A stretch of 64,000 nucleotides of DNA from contig JAGBFA010000004.1 of the NCBI GenBank assembly GCA_017936685.1, forward strand, positions 62,001 to 126,000, written 5' to 3'. Below, piece by piece: positions 54,628-63,157 of the stretch. This DNA is from Alistipes sp. Its GTDB lineage: Bacteria > Bacteroidota > Bacteroidia > Bacteroidales > Rikenellaceae. The notes under the pieces are model-generated. The model was given only the letters and a program-made list of their open reading frames with translations, searched no databases and had not been told where the DNA came from. The first letter of the stretch is position 1. Every line of letters starts with the position of its first letter. Made by a program: the position numbers and the translations under genes.

Positions 54628-54840
54628 ATGTCGAGCGAAAGCGAGACATCTGTGGACTATAAAAATGCTGTCGGAACGGTTATGTCATTGCATTTGGAAT
54701 AACATGGCGGACGCGTATAAATTACGATAAAGTGTCATTCTGAGTGAAGCATTGCGAAACGAAGAATCTGTGCGAGATCGAGTTCGATGACAGGTTTTTT
54801 CTTCCCCAGATTCCTCACATTCGTTCGGAATGACAACATA
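54628..54840. repeat. Intergenic repeat array H, next to the GIY-YIG gene
   Basis: A TGTCATGTCGAGCG unit with GAGACATCTG (54626-54653), TGTCATTCTGAGTGAAGC...GAAGAATCTG (54734-54771), and CCCCAGATTCC...TTCGGAATGACAAC (54803-54838). These belong to the CAGATTCTTCGC...AGAATGACA family seen in arrays A-G. No hairpin element is present here. Confidence 0.7.
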
Positions 54841-54869
54841 TATTTAGTAAATTATAAACTATAAATACT

Positions 54870-55859
54870 ATGACAGTAGCGATAGTGGGCGCGAGCGGCG
54901 CAGTGGGACAGGAGTTTTTGAATATTTTGCAGACGCGTGAGGTACACGTCGACAAGTTGCGTCTGTTCGGGTCGGCGCGCAGTGCAGGCCGCAAATATCC
55001 CTTTCGCGGGCGGGAGATAACGGTCGAGGAGCTGTGCCACGGCGATGCCTTCCGCGGTGTGGACGTGGCGTTGGTATCGGCCGGAGCGGGTGTCTCGCGC
55101 GAATATGCTGCCGACATCACGCGGCACGGAGCCGTAATGATCGATAATTCGAGCGCGTTCCGCATGGACGACGATGTGCCGTTGGTGGTGCCCGAAGTCA
55201 ATCCCGACGACGCTTTCGCAGCTCCGCGCCGCATCATAGCCAATCCCAACTGCACCACAATACAGATGGTCGTGGCGTTGGCCGCCATCGAGCGTCTGTC
55301 GCACATACGCCGCGTGCATGTGGCCACCTATCAGTCGGCCAGCGGTGCCGGCGCACACGGCATCTACGAGTTGGAGCAGCAGCACCGCCAGATCGTCGAG
55401 GGCAGCCGTCCGACGATCGACAAATTCGCCTACCAGCTGGCTTACAACCTCATACCGCATATCGACATCTTCACCGACAACGACTACACCAAGGAGGAGA
55501 TGAAGATGTACAACGAGACGCGCAAGATCATGCACTCCGACATCATGGTCTCGGCCACATGCGTGCGTGTGCCCGTCCTGCGCGCCCACTCCGAGGCCGT
55601 GTGGGTGGAGACCGAGCGCGAACTCTCCGTCGACGAGGTGCGGCGTGCATTCTCCGAGAGCCGCGGCATAGTGCTATTGGACAATCCCGCCGCCAAGGAG
55701 TATCCCATGCCTCTGTTCGCATCGGGGACGGATCCCGTCTACGTGGGACGCATACGCAAGGACCTGACCAACCCCAACGGCATATCGTTCTGGTGCGTAG
55801 CCGATCAGATACGCAAGGGGGCGGCGTTGAATGCCGTACAGATTATGGAGCTGCTTTAA
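54870..55859 (+). CDS. asd: Aspartate-semialdehyde dehydrogenase
   Basis: Reduces aspartyl phosphate to aspartate semialdehyde, the second step towards lysine, DAP, methionine and threonine. The 329-residue protein has NADP-binding [15 protein letters not shown], catalytic Cys 128 in [11 protein letters not shown], substrate Arg/His region [16 protein letters not shown] and [18 protein letters not shown] 54870 follows an A/T-rich leader. It lies near dapD and lysC, which act before and after it, though the genes are not in one operon. Hairpin element P6 starts 11 nt beyond its stop codon, with an extra TTTTTCGTGA between. Confidence 0.97.
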   Translation: MTVAIVGASGAVGQEFLNILQTREVHVDKLRLFGSARSAGRKYPFRGREITVEELCHGDAFRGVDVALVSAGAGVSREYAADITRHGAVMIDNSSAFRMDDDVPLVVPEVNPDDAFAAPRRIIANPNCTTIQMVVALAAIERLSHIRRVHVATYQSASGAGAHGIYELEQQHRQIVEGSRPTIDKFAYQLAYNLIPHIDIFTDNDYTKEEMKMYNETRKIMHSDIMVSATCVRVPVLRAHSEAVWVETERELSVDEVRRAFSESRGIVLLDNPAAKEYPMPLFASGTDPVYVGRIRKDLTNPNGISFWCVADQIRKGAALNAVQIMELL

Positions 55860-55870
55860 TTTTTCGTGAT

Positions 55871-55990
55871 TTTTTCGTGAAAAGCGGCATTCTACTGCCG
55901 CGCGCTTGCTCCGCCGAATAGGAAATACGTCAGTATGTCCTATCCGGCGGATCTTCGTTTGCGTGGTATAATACCGCTTTTGACGAAAAA
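55871..55990. repeat. Hairpin element copy P6, abutting asd stop
   Basis: Arms TTTTTCGTGAAAAGCGG (55871-55887) and CCGCTTTTGACGAAAAA (55974-55990). The inner stem CCGCCGAATAGGAAATAC pairs with GTATGTCCTATCCGGCGG. The asd stop is followed by TTTTTCGTGA, a partial duplicate of the arm, as also seen at eno and the response regulator. Confidence 0.9.
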
Positions 55991-56215
55991 AAATGGCGCA
56001 TAATTCTTTGGAGACTATTTCCACTGTTCTGTCATTCTGAGGAGCGGCCATCGGCCGCGACGTGAGAATCCCTGTTTTAGTCAACAAACTCACCCTCGCC
56101 AAACCGCTCTTTCGCCCGCGAGACTCCCACGGTCGGGCATGCGCCCTCCCTCGGAGTGACAGCACGAGTGGTCAAGTCGTCCCAAACCAGATGTCTCACT
56201 GACGTTCGACATGAC
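55991..56215. repeat. Composite intergenic repeat array I
   Basis: Inverted linker (GCGCATAATTCTTTGGAGACTA), a TGTCATTCTGAGGAGC...GCGACGTGAGAATCC half-unit (56030-56070) and its partner GCGAGACTCCCACGGTCGGG...CGGAGTGACAG (56117-56162), then CAAACCAGATGTCTCAC...CGACATGACATG (56182-56218). No gene is supported in 55991-56287. Confidence 0.75.
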
Positions 56216-56287
56216 ATGTCGCGAGCAGAGCATGGTGAAACGATTCGGCAGTGTTACCCCATAGTTCCGTTGCGGGATATGTGTGCG

Positions 56288-57112
56288 TTACGATATGGCG
56301 AAGTCGCGCAGAGCCTCGTTCAGCGAGGTCTTCTTGTCGGTCGACTCCTTGCGGCGGCCTATGATCAGCGCGCACTGCACGCCGTATTCGCCTGCGGGGA
56401 AGCGACGGGTGTAGGTGCCCGAGACGACCACCGAGCGCGGCGGAACGTAGCCCTTATACTCGACAGGCTCGCTGCCCGTGACGTCGATGATGTGCGTCGA
56501 GCCGGTGATGACCGTATTGGAGCCGAGCACCGCCTCGCGGCATACGTGTGCGCCCTCGACCACGATCGAGCGCGACCCGATGAAGCAGTTGTCCTCGATG
56601 ATGACCGGCACAGCCTGCACAGGCTCCAACACACCGCCTATGCCCACGCCGCCGCTGAGGTGCACTCCGCGGCCTATCTGTGCGCACGAACCCACGGTAG
56701 CCCACGTGTCGACCATAGTACCCTCGCCGACGTATGCGCCTATGTTGACATACGAGGGCATGAGTATGGCTCCCGGAGCTATGTATGCGCCGTAGCGCGC
56801 CACGGCCTGCGGCACCACGCGCACGCCCAAGCGTTCGTAGTCGTGTTTGAGCTCCATCTTGTCGTACCACTCCAACTCGCCGCCGCGCATGGTGCGCATA
56901 GGCTGAATGGGGAAATACATTATGATGGCCTTCTTGACCCACTCGTTGACCTGCCAGAGACTATTCTGCGGATCGACCGGCTCGGCACAGCGCAACGTGC
57001 CCTTGTCGACGGCCTCCACGGTGCGGCGTATGGCCTCGCGCACCTCCTCCTCGTTCAACATCTCGCGCTGCTCCCATGCGCGCTCTATGATTGCCTTCTC
57101 CTGTTCGAACAT
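56288..57112 (-). CDS. dapD: Tetrahydrodipicolinate N-succinyltransferase
   Basis: Succinylates tetrahydrodipicolinate in the succinylase branch of meso-DAP/lysine synthesis. The 274-residue protein has an N-terminal helical domain (FEQEKAIIERAWEQREM; NSLWQVNEWVKKAIIMYFPI) and a left-handed parallel beta-helix of hexapeptide repeats (PGAILMPSYVNIGAYVGEGT, GSCAQIGRGVHLSGGVGIGG, IIEDNCFIGSRSIVVEGAHV). The short C-terminal domain ends GRRKESTDKKTSLNEALRDF. It is transcribed on its own, divergent from lysC, with the R3 repeat module in the shared upstream region. Confidence 0.96.
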   Translation of the reverse strand: MFEQEKAIIERAWEQREMLNEEEVREAIRRTVEAVDKGTLRCAEPVDPQNSLWQVNEWVKKAIIMYFPIQPMRTMRGGELEWYDKMELKHDYERLGVRVVPQAVARYGAYIAPGAILMPSYVNIGAYVGEGTMVDTWATVGSCAQIGRGVHLSGGVGIGGVLEPVQAVPVIIEDNCFIGSRSIVVEGAHVCREAVLGSNTVITGSTHIIDVTGSEPVEYKGYVPPRSVVVSGTYTRRFPAGEYGVQCALIIGRRKESTDKKTSLNEALRDFAIS

Positions 57113-57182
57113 GTTTTTTTGTTTTGTTTCCGATTTTCAAAGGTACGGAAAATTTCTGTTCGGAGGTGGCATCTGATCGATT

Positions 57183-57346
57183 TTTCATCACATCGGCTAC
57201 GCCGAAGATACTTCGCCTCGGAAAAAATGCAAGCAAGCTTGCTTTTTTCTCTCGGCTTATTCGTACTTTGGCTATCGCCGAAGATACTCCCGCTCGGCAA
57301 AATACAAACTATTGTTTGTTTTTGCCCTCGCTTATTCGTATCTTTG
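57183..57346. repeat. Promoter/hairpin repeat module R3
   Basis: An inverted copy of the R family: GCCGAAGATACTTCGCCTCGG, AAAAAATGCAAGCAAGCTTGCTTTTTT (57222-57248), CTCGGCTTATTCGTACTTTGGC, then a second, diverged unit ending CTCGCTTATTCGTATCTTTG. The last part is the lysC promoter, so a member of a repeat family doubles as a working promoter. Confidence 0.7.
57315..57346 (+). promoter_or_regulatory. lysC promoter (-33 TTTG, -7 TATCTTTG)
   Basis: TTTG at 57315-57318, a 20-bp spacer and TATCTTTG at 57339-57346 fit the Bacteroidetes consensus well. The start point would be near 57353, 17 nt before ATG 57370. Confidence 0.75.
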
Positions 57347-57369
57347 TATTCAATAAGAAACCAAACTAT

Positions 57370-58629
57370 ATGAAAGTTTACAAGTTCGGCGGAGCGTCGG
57401 TCAAGGACGCTTGCGGAGTGAGAAATCTTCTGGACATAGTGCGCGGCGAGGAGGATCTGTTCATCATCGTCTCGGCCATGGGCAAGACTACCAATGCCTT
57501 GGAGCGTGTATTCGAGTCCATGCAGCGCAAAGACAATACCACCGCGCTGGAACGTGTGGCCGAGGTGCGCGACTACCACAAGGCCATAATCGACGAGCTC
57601 TACGGTGCGCCGACCAAGATCATGAGCGTGGAGCTGCTGTTCGAGCAGCTGCGCAACACGGTGCGCAACACCATATACCGTCCGGCCGATGCCGAGCTGT
57701 GGTACGACACGATCGTGGCCTTCGGCGAGCTGGTCTCGACCACCATCATATCGGACTATCTCGCGCGCGAGGGCGTCGACAACTACTGGGTGGATATGCG
57801 TCATGCGTTTCTCACGCAGCAGCGTCACAAGGACGCAGATGTCAATCTCGAAGCCACGGCCTACCGTCTCAAACGCCAGATGAAAGATACGGGCAAACGT
57901 ATATTCGTGGGTCAGGGCTTCATAGGAGGCGCGCCCGACGGAACAACCACCACGCTCGGCCGCGAAGGCTCGGACTACTCGGCCGCCGTCGTGGCCTCGG
58001 TGCTCGATGCCGAGTCGATGACCGTGTGGAAAGATGTCGACGGCATACTCAATGCCGACCCAAAGATATTCCCCGATTCGCGCAAGATCGAGCGGCTGAA
58101 CTACATCGACACGATAGAGCTGGCTTACAGCGGCGCGCAGATCATTCACCCCAAGACCATCAAGCCCTTGCAGAACAAGAGCATTCCGCTGTATGTAAAA
58201 CCTTTCAACGACAAGACGGCCGCAGGTTCGGTCATTTGCGGCGATGCCGAGCGCGTCGAGGAGCCGATATTGATCCTCAAACGCAACCAGGTGCTGCTGA
58301 ATCTGCATTCGCGCGATCTGTCGTTCGTGTTGGAGGAGAAGTTCGCCACCGTATTCGCCACCTTCGAGAACTATCGCATAAAGACCAACTTGATTCATAA
58401 CTCGGCCATAAACCTCTATATGTGCGTCGATTCGTCGTGGCATATCGACGAGGTGATGGGCGAGCTGCGCGGCGAGGGCTTCGACGTGGAGAAGCAGGAG
58501 GGAGTCGAGCTGCTGACCATCAGATCCTACACCGACGAGTTGTATGCGCGTTATGCCCACTCCGACGATGTCATCATCAAGCAGACCACGCCACATTCGC
58601 TGCGTCTGGTGCGCAGGGGGCAGATGTAG
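57370..58629 (+). CDS. lysC: Aspartate kinase
   Basis: Phosphorylates aspartate, the committed step of the aspartate family pathway. From ATG 57370 the 419-residue protein starts MKVYKFGGASVKDACGVRN (kinase signature). It has IIVSAMGKTTNAL, FGELVSTTI, GFIGGAPDGTTTTLGREGSD and VWKDVDGILNADPKI, followed by two ACT-like C-terminal segments (LNLHSRDLSFVLEEKFATVF; GVELLTIRSYTDEL) for feedback control. It is a monofunctional kinase, shorter than the fused AK-homoserine dehydrogenase also found in Bacteroidales. The terminator at 58657 separates it from the convergent corA. Confidence 0.95.
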   Translation: MKVYKFGGASVKDACGVRNLLDIVRGEEDLFIIVSAMGKTTNALERVFESMQRKDNTTALERVAEVRDYHKAIIDELYGAPTKIMSVELLFEQLRNTVRNTIYRPADAELWYDTIVAFGELVSTTIISDYLAREGVDNYWVDMRHAFLTQQRHKDADVNLEATAYRLKRQMKDTGKRIFVGQGFIGGAPDGTTTTLGREGSDYSAAVVASVLDAESMTVWKDVDGILNADPKIFPDSRKIERLNYIDTIELAYSGAQIIHPKTIKPLQNKSIPLYVKPFNDKTAAGSVICGDAERVEEPILILKRNQVLLNLHSRDLSFVLEEKFATVFATFENYRIKTNLIHNSAINLYMCVDSSWHIDEVMGELRGEGFDVEKQEGVELLTIRSYTDELYARYAHSDDVIIKQTTPHSLRLVRRGQM

Positions 58630-58656
58630 CTCCGGCCTCAAGGCGGTAATTATACA

Positions 58657-58687
58657 GACAGCGCAGCGGACAATCCGCTGCGCTGTC
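58657..58687 (+). terminator. Terminator between lysC and corA
   Basis: GACAGCGCAGCGGA pairs perfectly with TCCGCTGCGCTGTC around CAA, followed by GTTTGTGT. The stable 14-bp stem lies between convergent genes. Confidence 0.85.
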
Positions 58688-58710
58688 GTTTGTGTACGGT
58701 GCTATTTGCT

Positions 58711-59664
58711 TTACAGCCACTTCTTGAACTTGAAGAACCAGTAGGTCAGCCCCGACAGACCGAGCATCAGGCCGATGGCCCACAGATAGCCGTACTGCCA
58801 GTCCAGTTCAGGCATGAACTTGAAGTTCATGCCGTACATGCTCGCCACCAGTGTCGCGGGCATGAAGATGACGGCGGCCACCGAAAATATCTTGACGATC
58901 TCGTTCTGCTCGATGTTGATCAGACCCAGCGCAGCGTCCTGTATGTAGTCCAGTCGCTGGAAGCTGAAATCGGCGTGGCTGATGAGCGAGTTGACGTCCT
59001 TGATCATGAGTTGCAGACGCGGGTAGATATCGTTGGGGAAGCGTTCGCTGCGCAGTATGCTCGACAGCACGCGCTGCCGGTCGAATATGTTTTCCCGCAG
59101 CAACATCGTATTCTCCTGCAAGGCGTTGATGCGGTACAGCACCTCCTTGTCGATCTTGTCGGCCGCGCTGATATCCTTGCTCAGAGCCGCCACCTGCTTG
59201 CCGACCATCTCCACCAAATCGGCATCGAAGTCGATGCGCACCTCCAAAAGCGAGATCAGTATGTGGTAGCCGGTCGAGTAACTGCGGTAGTTCATTTGCA
59301 GACGCTTCTCGGCCTCGCGGAAGGTGCGGAACTCGGCCTGCCGCATCGAGACGAGCACACCCTCGTTGGATATGATGAACGACACCGGCTCGACGGTGAA
59401 GGTCTCGCCCGTGGGCACGAAGAAGTTGCAGTTGGAGATTATGGCGTTCTCCGTCTCGGAGTATTTCGAGGTCGACTCGATCTCCTCGACCTGCTGCCGC
59501 GTTTGCAGGCTGATCTCCATGAAGTTCTCCACGGTCTTCTGCTCCTTGATCGAGGGCTGCATCAGATCGATCCAGAGAATGTCGTCGTAGCCCAGCTCGT
59601 CGAACAGATCGGGATCGGCATTGCGGATTATCTTGTTGTATTGTTTGAGATAGATCGTTATCAT
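58711..59664 (-). CDS. corA: CorA-type magnesium/cobalt transporter
   Basis: A 317-residue channel for Mg2+ uptake across the cytoplasmic membrane. It has an N-terminal alpha/beta cytoplasmic domain (DILWIDLMQPSIKEQKTVEN), a long helical stalk (RIDFDADLVEMVGKQVAALS; IKDVNSLISHADFSFQRLDY) and two C-terminal helices with the signature GMN loop in LVASMYGMNFKFMPEL. The last helix ends WFFKFKKWL, the basic ring expected at the membrane face. It is a single gene, convergent with lysC. Confidence 0.95.
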   Translation of the reverse strand: MITIYLKQYNKIIRNADPDLFDELGYDDILWIDLMQPSIKEQKTVENFMEISLQTRQQVEEIESTSKYSETENAIISNCNFFVPTGETFTVEPVSFIISNEGVLVSMRQAEFRTFREAEKRLQMNYRSYSTGYHILISLLEVRIDFDADLVEMVGKQVAALSKDISAADKIDKEVLYRINALQENTMLLRENIFDRQRVLSSILRSERFPNDIYPRLQLMIKDVNSLISHADFSFQRLDYIQDAALGLINIEQNEIVKIFSVAAVIFMPATLVASMYGMNFKFMPELDWQYGYLWAIGLMLGLSGLTYWFFKFKKWL

Positions 59665-59786
59665 CTTGTCTCCTCCCTGAGTTTTACGTTTGTTTTCGAT
59701 TTCAACTCACGATACGCGCGGTATCGCAACAGACGTCGCCCTGCCGGTGCGGAGCGCGTCGTAGGAAGGCGTGGGTTTCACCCCAC

Positions 59787-60557
59787 TCAATAGGATCGGG
59801 GAACGATTCTCAGACCGGCGTCCCAAAACTTTTTCAGGGCGCGGTGTTTCTCGTCGTCGAAGATGAAGTCGATGTTGCGTGTCAGATAGTCGTATGCGCG
59901 AAGACCTCCGTCGTCGCCCATGTACGGCGAGGCGGCCACAGCCTCGTAGATGTGTTCCACGCCGAATGTAAGGGCATGTTCCAGTGCGTCGGTAATCTCG
60001 TAGGAGGTGCCTTTGCGCGCCACCCACACGGCGAATGCGAAGGGCATGTGCGTCAGTTTGTGCCACTCCTCGGCAAGATCGTAGGAGTAGCGGAACCGGC
60101 CTTCGTGCTCGAAGACCTTGTCGCCTATGATCAGATAGGCGTCACCCTCGGCAGGTCGGTCGAGCAGCGAGTAGTCGGCAAGATGCAGCCACTCGGGCGC
60201 GATCTTCCACTTGTTGGCGGCAAGATAGCCGGACAGCTGCACCGATGTGCGCGAGTGTGCATCGAGCCAGATGCGGCGCACCTGCTCGATGGGGGTATCG
60301 GATACGACTACCACCGTGCGCACGGCTCCCGTGGCTCCGATGCAGTAGTCGGTGACGATGTCGGTCATGCGCAAAGAGGGCACGACGGCGGCAGGCAGCA
60401 GGGCTATGTCGACCTTGCCGGCCATATAGTTCTCGGCACACTGTGCGGGGGGAGTCAACAGAAGATCGGCACGGAAGTTACCCTCGTGCTCGATACCGTA
60501 TATGAACGGTATCGTATTGAGATACGATACAGCGGCTATGCGCGGAATGATGGCCAT
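59787..60557 (-). CDS. mqnA: Futalosine-pathway menaquinone biosynthesis protein (MqnA-type)
   Basis: MqnA dehydrates chorismate to 3-enolpyruvylbenzoate, the first step of the futalosine route to menaquinone. The 256-residue protein has the periplasmic-binding-protein-like fold of the MqnA/MqnD family: RIAAVSYLNTIPFIYGIEH (the SYLNT motif), GKVDIALLPAAVVPSL, DYCIGATGAVRTVVVVS, WLDAHSRTSVQLSGYLA, and HMPFAFAVWVARKG. Presence of SYLN and GA.G.V favours MqnA over MqnD. It is a single gene upstream of tRNA-Thr's terminator and indicates menaquinone-based respiration. Confidence 0.88.
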   Translation of the reverse strand: MAIIPRIAAVSYLNTIPFIYGIEHEGNFRADLLLTPPAQCAENYMAGKVDIALLPAAVVPSLRMTDIVTDYCIGATGAVRTVVVVSDTPIEQVRRIWLDAHSRTSVQLSGYLAANKWKIAPEWLHLADYSLLDRPAEGDAYLIIGDKVFEHEGRFRYSYDLAEEWHKLTHMPFAFAVWVARKGTSYEITDALEHALTFGVEHIYEAVAASPYMGDDGGLRAYDYLTRNIDFIFDDEKHRALKKFWDAGLRIVPRSY

Positions 60558-60671
60558 CGTCCATAAATTTACCTTTGGTTGCTACTCGTCGGCAAAGGTA
60601 CTTTTTTTTTCGGACATTGCAAAAATTATGTCGTTTTTCTGGCCTCTGCATATGGAAGCGCATATAACAGC

Positions 60672-60706
60672 AAAAAAAATATGGCGACTTGCATAAGTCG
60701 CCATAT
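60672..60706 (-). terminator. Terminator of tRNA-Thr
   Basis: On the minus strand ATATGGCGACTT pairs with AAGTCGCCATAT around a 4-nt loop, followed by TTTTTTT. It begins 5 nt after the tRNA 3' end. Confidence 0.93.
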
Positions 60707-60711
60707 CCCAG

Positions 60712-60783
<72 letters not shown>

Positions 60784-60815
60784 ATTCGCTAACCCCTCTT
60801 CCGTAAGAGAGTGTG

Positions 60816-60847
60816 CAAAAGTAATCAACAATTTTCAATTCGCCAAA
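60816..60847 (-). promoter_or_regulatory. tRNA-Thr promoter
   Basis: On the minus strand, -33 TTTG (60844-60847), a 20-bp spacer and -7 TACTTTTG (60816-60823). The transcript would start near 60809, just before the CTCTTACGG...AAGAGG leader hairpin (60794-60810). Confidence 0.75.
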
Positions 60848-60907
60848 TTTTTGACGATCTTATTGCAGATTTTCCTGCCGCTTCGGCGCAGAAAGCCGCA
60901 AAAACCG

Positions 60908-62869
60908 CTATTTTTCTATCATCACGGTTGCCGATACGGGTTCGGCTGAGGCAACGTCGGTGCGCTGCGGCGCGGCGTTGCCGTCGCAGAATCGCCCGTC
61001 GCGGGCTACGGTCAGATACGCCGCCTCGGGTATGGCCACCTCCACCCTCTCGCGGCTGCCGTTGAGCACCACCACGATCGAGCGCGCCGAGTCCACGGAG
61101 TCGATATCCTTCAAGCGGAACGCCACCACGCACTCGTTGTCGGAGGGCAGAAATTCGAGATGACGGCGCACGGCTTCGGCACTGCCCAGACAGAATGCCG
61201 GGTGGGCGCGGCGCATGGCCACTAATCCGCGATAGTAGTCGCAGAGGTCGGCATGGCGGCTCTTCAAGCCCCAGTCTATGGCGTTGATCGCATCGGGGCT
61301 GTTGTAGGAGTTGCCGACGTGCTGTTTGGTGCGGTACAGCTCCTCGCCGCAGAATATGAAGGGTATGCCCTGCGAGGTGAATACGGCCGTCTGCGCCAGC
61401 TTGTCCATGCGCAGCAGCTCCTGCTCGTCGGCCTCGGGCGAGATGATCTCCAAGCGGTCGCGCAGGCAGTGGTCGTCGTGGCACGATACATAGCTTATGT
61501 GCTGCGTGGGTTCGGCCGCCCATGCCGCTTCATGATATGAGATGTCGGGGTGCTCGATGCCGCCCGCAATGCCGAACATGACGGCCTCGGCATTGCCGCC
61601 CACGCCGTGGATAAATCCTCCGGCCGAGCAGTCGAGCTTACCGCGCAGGGCATCGCGCATATCGTCGCTGAATGCCGCTATGCCCGGCATGCGGCGGGTG
61701 TTGCGCTTGAATGCCAGCAGCTCGGCATCGTATGCCGGATCCGAGGCCGCCCAACCCTCGCCGTAGAGCAGAATGGAGGGGTCGATGGCCGATAGGCGGC
61801 TGCGGATAAGATTCATCGTCTCGATGTCGTGTATGGCCATCAGGTCGAACCGGAAACCGTCGATGTGATACTCCTCGACCCAGTATTCCAGCGACTCGAC
61901 GATGAACTTGCGCATCATCTCACGTTCGCTGGCCGTCTCGTTGCCGCAGCCCGAGCCGTTGGCCAGGCTGCCGTCCGGCGTCATGCGGTAGAAGTATCCG
62001 GGCACGGTCAGCTCGAAGCCGCAGCGTCCCGTGTCGGTGGTGTGGTTGTAGACCACGTCCATCACCACGCGCAGTCCGGCCGCGTGCATCGCCGCCACCA
62101 TCTGCTTGAACTCGCGTATGCGCAGCTCGGGATCGGCCGCATCGGTCGAGTAGGAGCCTTCGGGCACATTGTAGTTTTTAGGCTCGTAGCCCCAGTTGTA
62201 GGCGTCGCTGCCGGCTATGCTCTCGTCGATGGATCCGAAGTCGGCCGTGGGCAGCAGATGAACGTGGCTGACACCCAATTCGCGCAGGTGGTCTAAACAT
62301 GTGGCAAGCCCCTCTGCCGAGCGTGTGCCGCGCTGCGCCATAGCCACATACTTGCCGCCGCAGTCGCAACCGGCCGAGGCGTGTGCCGTCATGTCGCGGT
62401 AGTGCATCTCGTATATCACTATGCCCGATGGTGCGCGCATCTGGGGTGCACGGTCGTCGGCCCACCCCTCGGGATCGGTCGCGCGCATATCCACTATGGC
62501 CCCGCGGTCGCCGTTGATGCTGACGGCACGGGCGAATATGCCGGCCGTCGGCGCGAGCCACACCCCGCCGCACTTCACCCTAAAAGCGTAATACTCTCCG
62601 CGGCGGTCGCCTGCCGCCTCGGCCTGCCACAGCCCGTCGGCGGAGGGGTGCATGTCGAGCTGGTCGACGAGGTTGTCGCCGCGATAGAGATCGACGCATA
62701 CGCTGTCGGCCGTCGGTGCCCACACCTCGAAGCGCGTGGACTCGGGCGTGTAACTCATCTCGCAAATTCTCTTTGCCGGTACGGGATACGACTCCGCATT
62801 ATCGCTGCCGCCGCATGCCGCGGCCGTGAAGCAGACGGCCATGGCCGCCGTAATGGGTTTGATGTTCAT
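60908..62869 (-). CDS. pulA: Lipoprotein type I pullulanase (glycoside hydrolase 13)
   Basis: Cleaves alpha-1,6 links in pullulan or branched glycogen/starch. The 653-residue protein has a lipoprotein signal (MNIKPITAAMAVCFTAAAC), an N-terminal CBM48-like domain (STRFEVWAPTADSVCVDLYR) and a GH13 barrel. Its conserved regions are VVMDVVYNHTT (I), GFRFDLMAIHD with nucleophile Asp (II), ILLYGEGWAA with acid Glu (III) and SYVSCHDDHC (IV). YNWGYEPKNYNVPEGSY is the type I pullulanase signature. The lipid anchor places it in the periplasm or on the surface. The promoter lies in repeat module R4. Confidence 0.95.
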   Translation of the reverse strand: MNIKPITAAMAVCFTAAACGGSDNAESYPVPAKRICEMSYTPESTRFEVWAPTADSVCVDLYRGDNLVDQLDMHPSADGLWQAEAAGDRRGEYYAFRVKCGGVWLAPTAGIFARAVSINGDRGAIVDMRATDPEGWADDRAPQMRAPSGIVIYEMHYRDMTAHASAGCDCGGKYVAMAQRGTRSAEGLATCLDHLRELGVSHVHLLPTADFGSIDESIAGSDAYNWGYEPKNYNVPEGSYSTDAADPELRIREFKQMVAAMHAAGLRVVMDVVYNHTTDTGRCGFELTVPGYFYRMTPDGSLANGSGCGNETASEREMMRKFIVESLEYWVEEYHIDGFRFDLMAIHDIETMNLIRSRLSAIDPSILLYGEGWAASDPAYDAELLAFKRNTRRMPGIAAFSDDMRDALRGKLDCSAGGFIHGVGGNAEAVMFGIAGGIEHPDISYHEAAWAAEPTQHISYVSCHDDHCLRDRLEIISPEADEQELLRMDKLAQTAVFTSQGIPFIFCGEELYRTKQHVGNSYNSPDAINAIDWGLKSRHADLCDYYRGLVAMRRAHPAFCLGSAEAVRRHLEFLPSDNECVVAFRLKDIDSVDSARSIVVVLNGSRERVEVAIPEAAYLTVARDGRFCDGNAAPQRTDVASAEPVSATVMIEK

Positions 62870-62935
62870 GGTATGTCGGTAGTTTTATTGTTGCAATACT
62901 TTGCCGGACGACACGCGGCCGCATATTGACGAAGT

Positions 62936-63019
62936 CAAAGATACGAATAAGCTGAGAGAAAAAAGCAAGCTCGCTTGTATTTTTTCCGAGGCGCAATATC
63001 TTCAACATAGTCAAAGATA
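62936..63019. repeat. Promoter/hairpin repeat module R4
   Basis: Begins CAAAGATACGAATAAGC (minus-strand TATCTTTG, 62936-62943, the likely pulA -7 box, 67 nt from its ATG), then AGAGAAAAAAGCAAGC-TC-GCTTGTATTTTTTCCGAGGCG, and a second CAAAGATACG near 63012. It is closest to R2. Confidence 0.7.
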
Positions 63020-63090
63020 CGAAAATCGTCCGATAAAAACGCTGTTTCCGGCATAAAAATCCGTCGCCGCCGCATTTTTCCGCCGAAAAA

Positions 63091-63120
63091 TTTGCGGGGG
63101 GGGGAATTTTCGTAACTTTG
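63091..63120 (+). promoter_or_regulatory. Promoter with nine-G tract in its spacer
   Basis: -33 TTTG (63091-63094) and -7 TAACTTTG (63113-63120) are separated by 18 bp that include nine consecutive G (63096-63104). Gain or loss of a G would shift the spacing around the optimum of 19-20 bp and so change promoter strength. The start point near 63127 precedes ATG 63158 by about 31 nt. Confidence 0.7.
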
Positions 63121-63157
63121 TCGAAGAGAATATTAAACACTTAAAAATTTTGAGTCT

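Noticed and set aside
60794..60810. CTCTTCCGTAAGAGAG resembles the recombination-site core CTCTTCGTAAGAGAGG of segment 1
   Set aside because: It has an extra base in the centre, no inverted partner nearby, and is explained as a leader hairpin just after the tRNA-Thr promoter.
62799..63140. Reading frames across the pulA upstream region
   Set aside because: They consist of the R4 repeat and promoter DNA; no conserved protein features.
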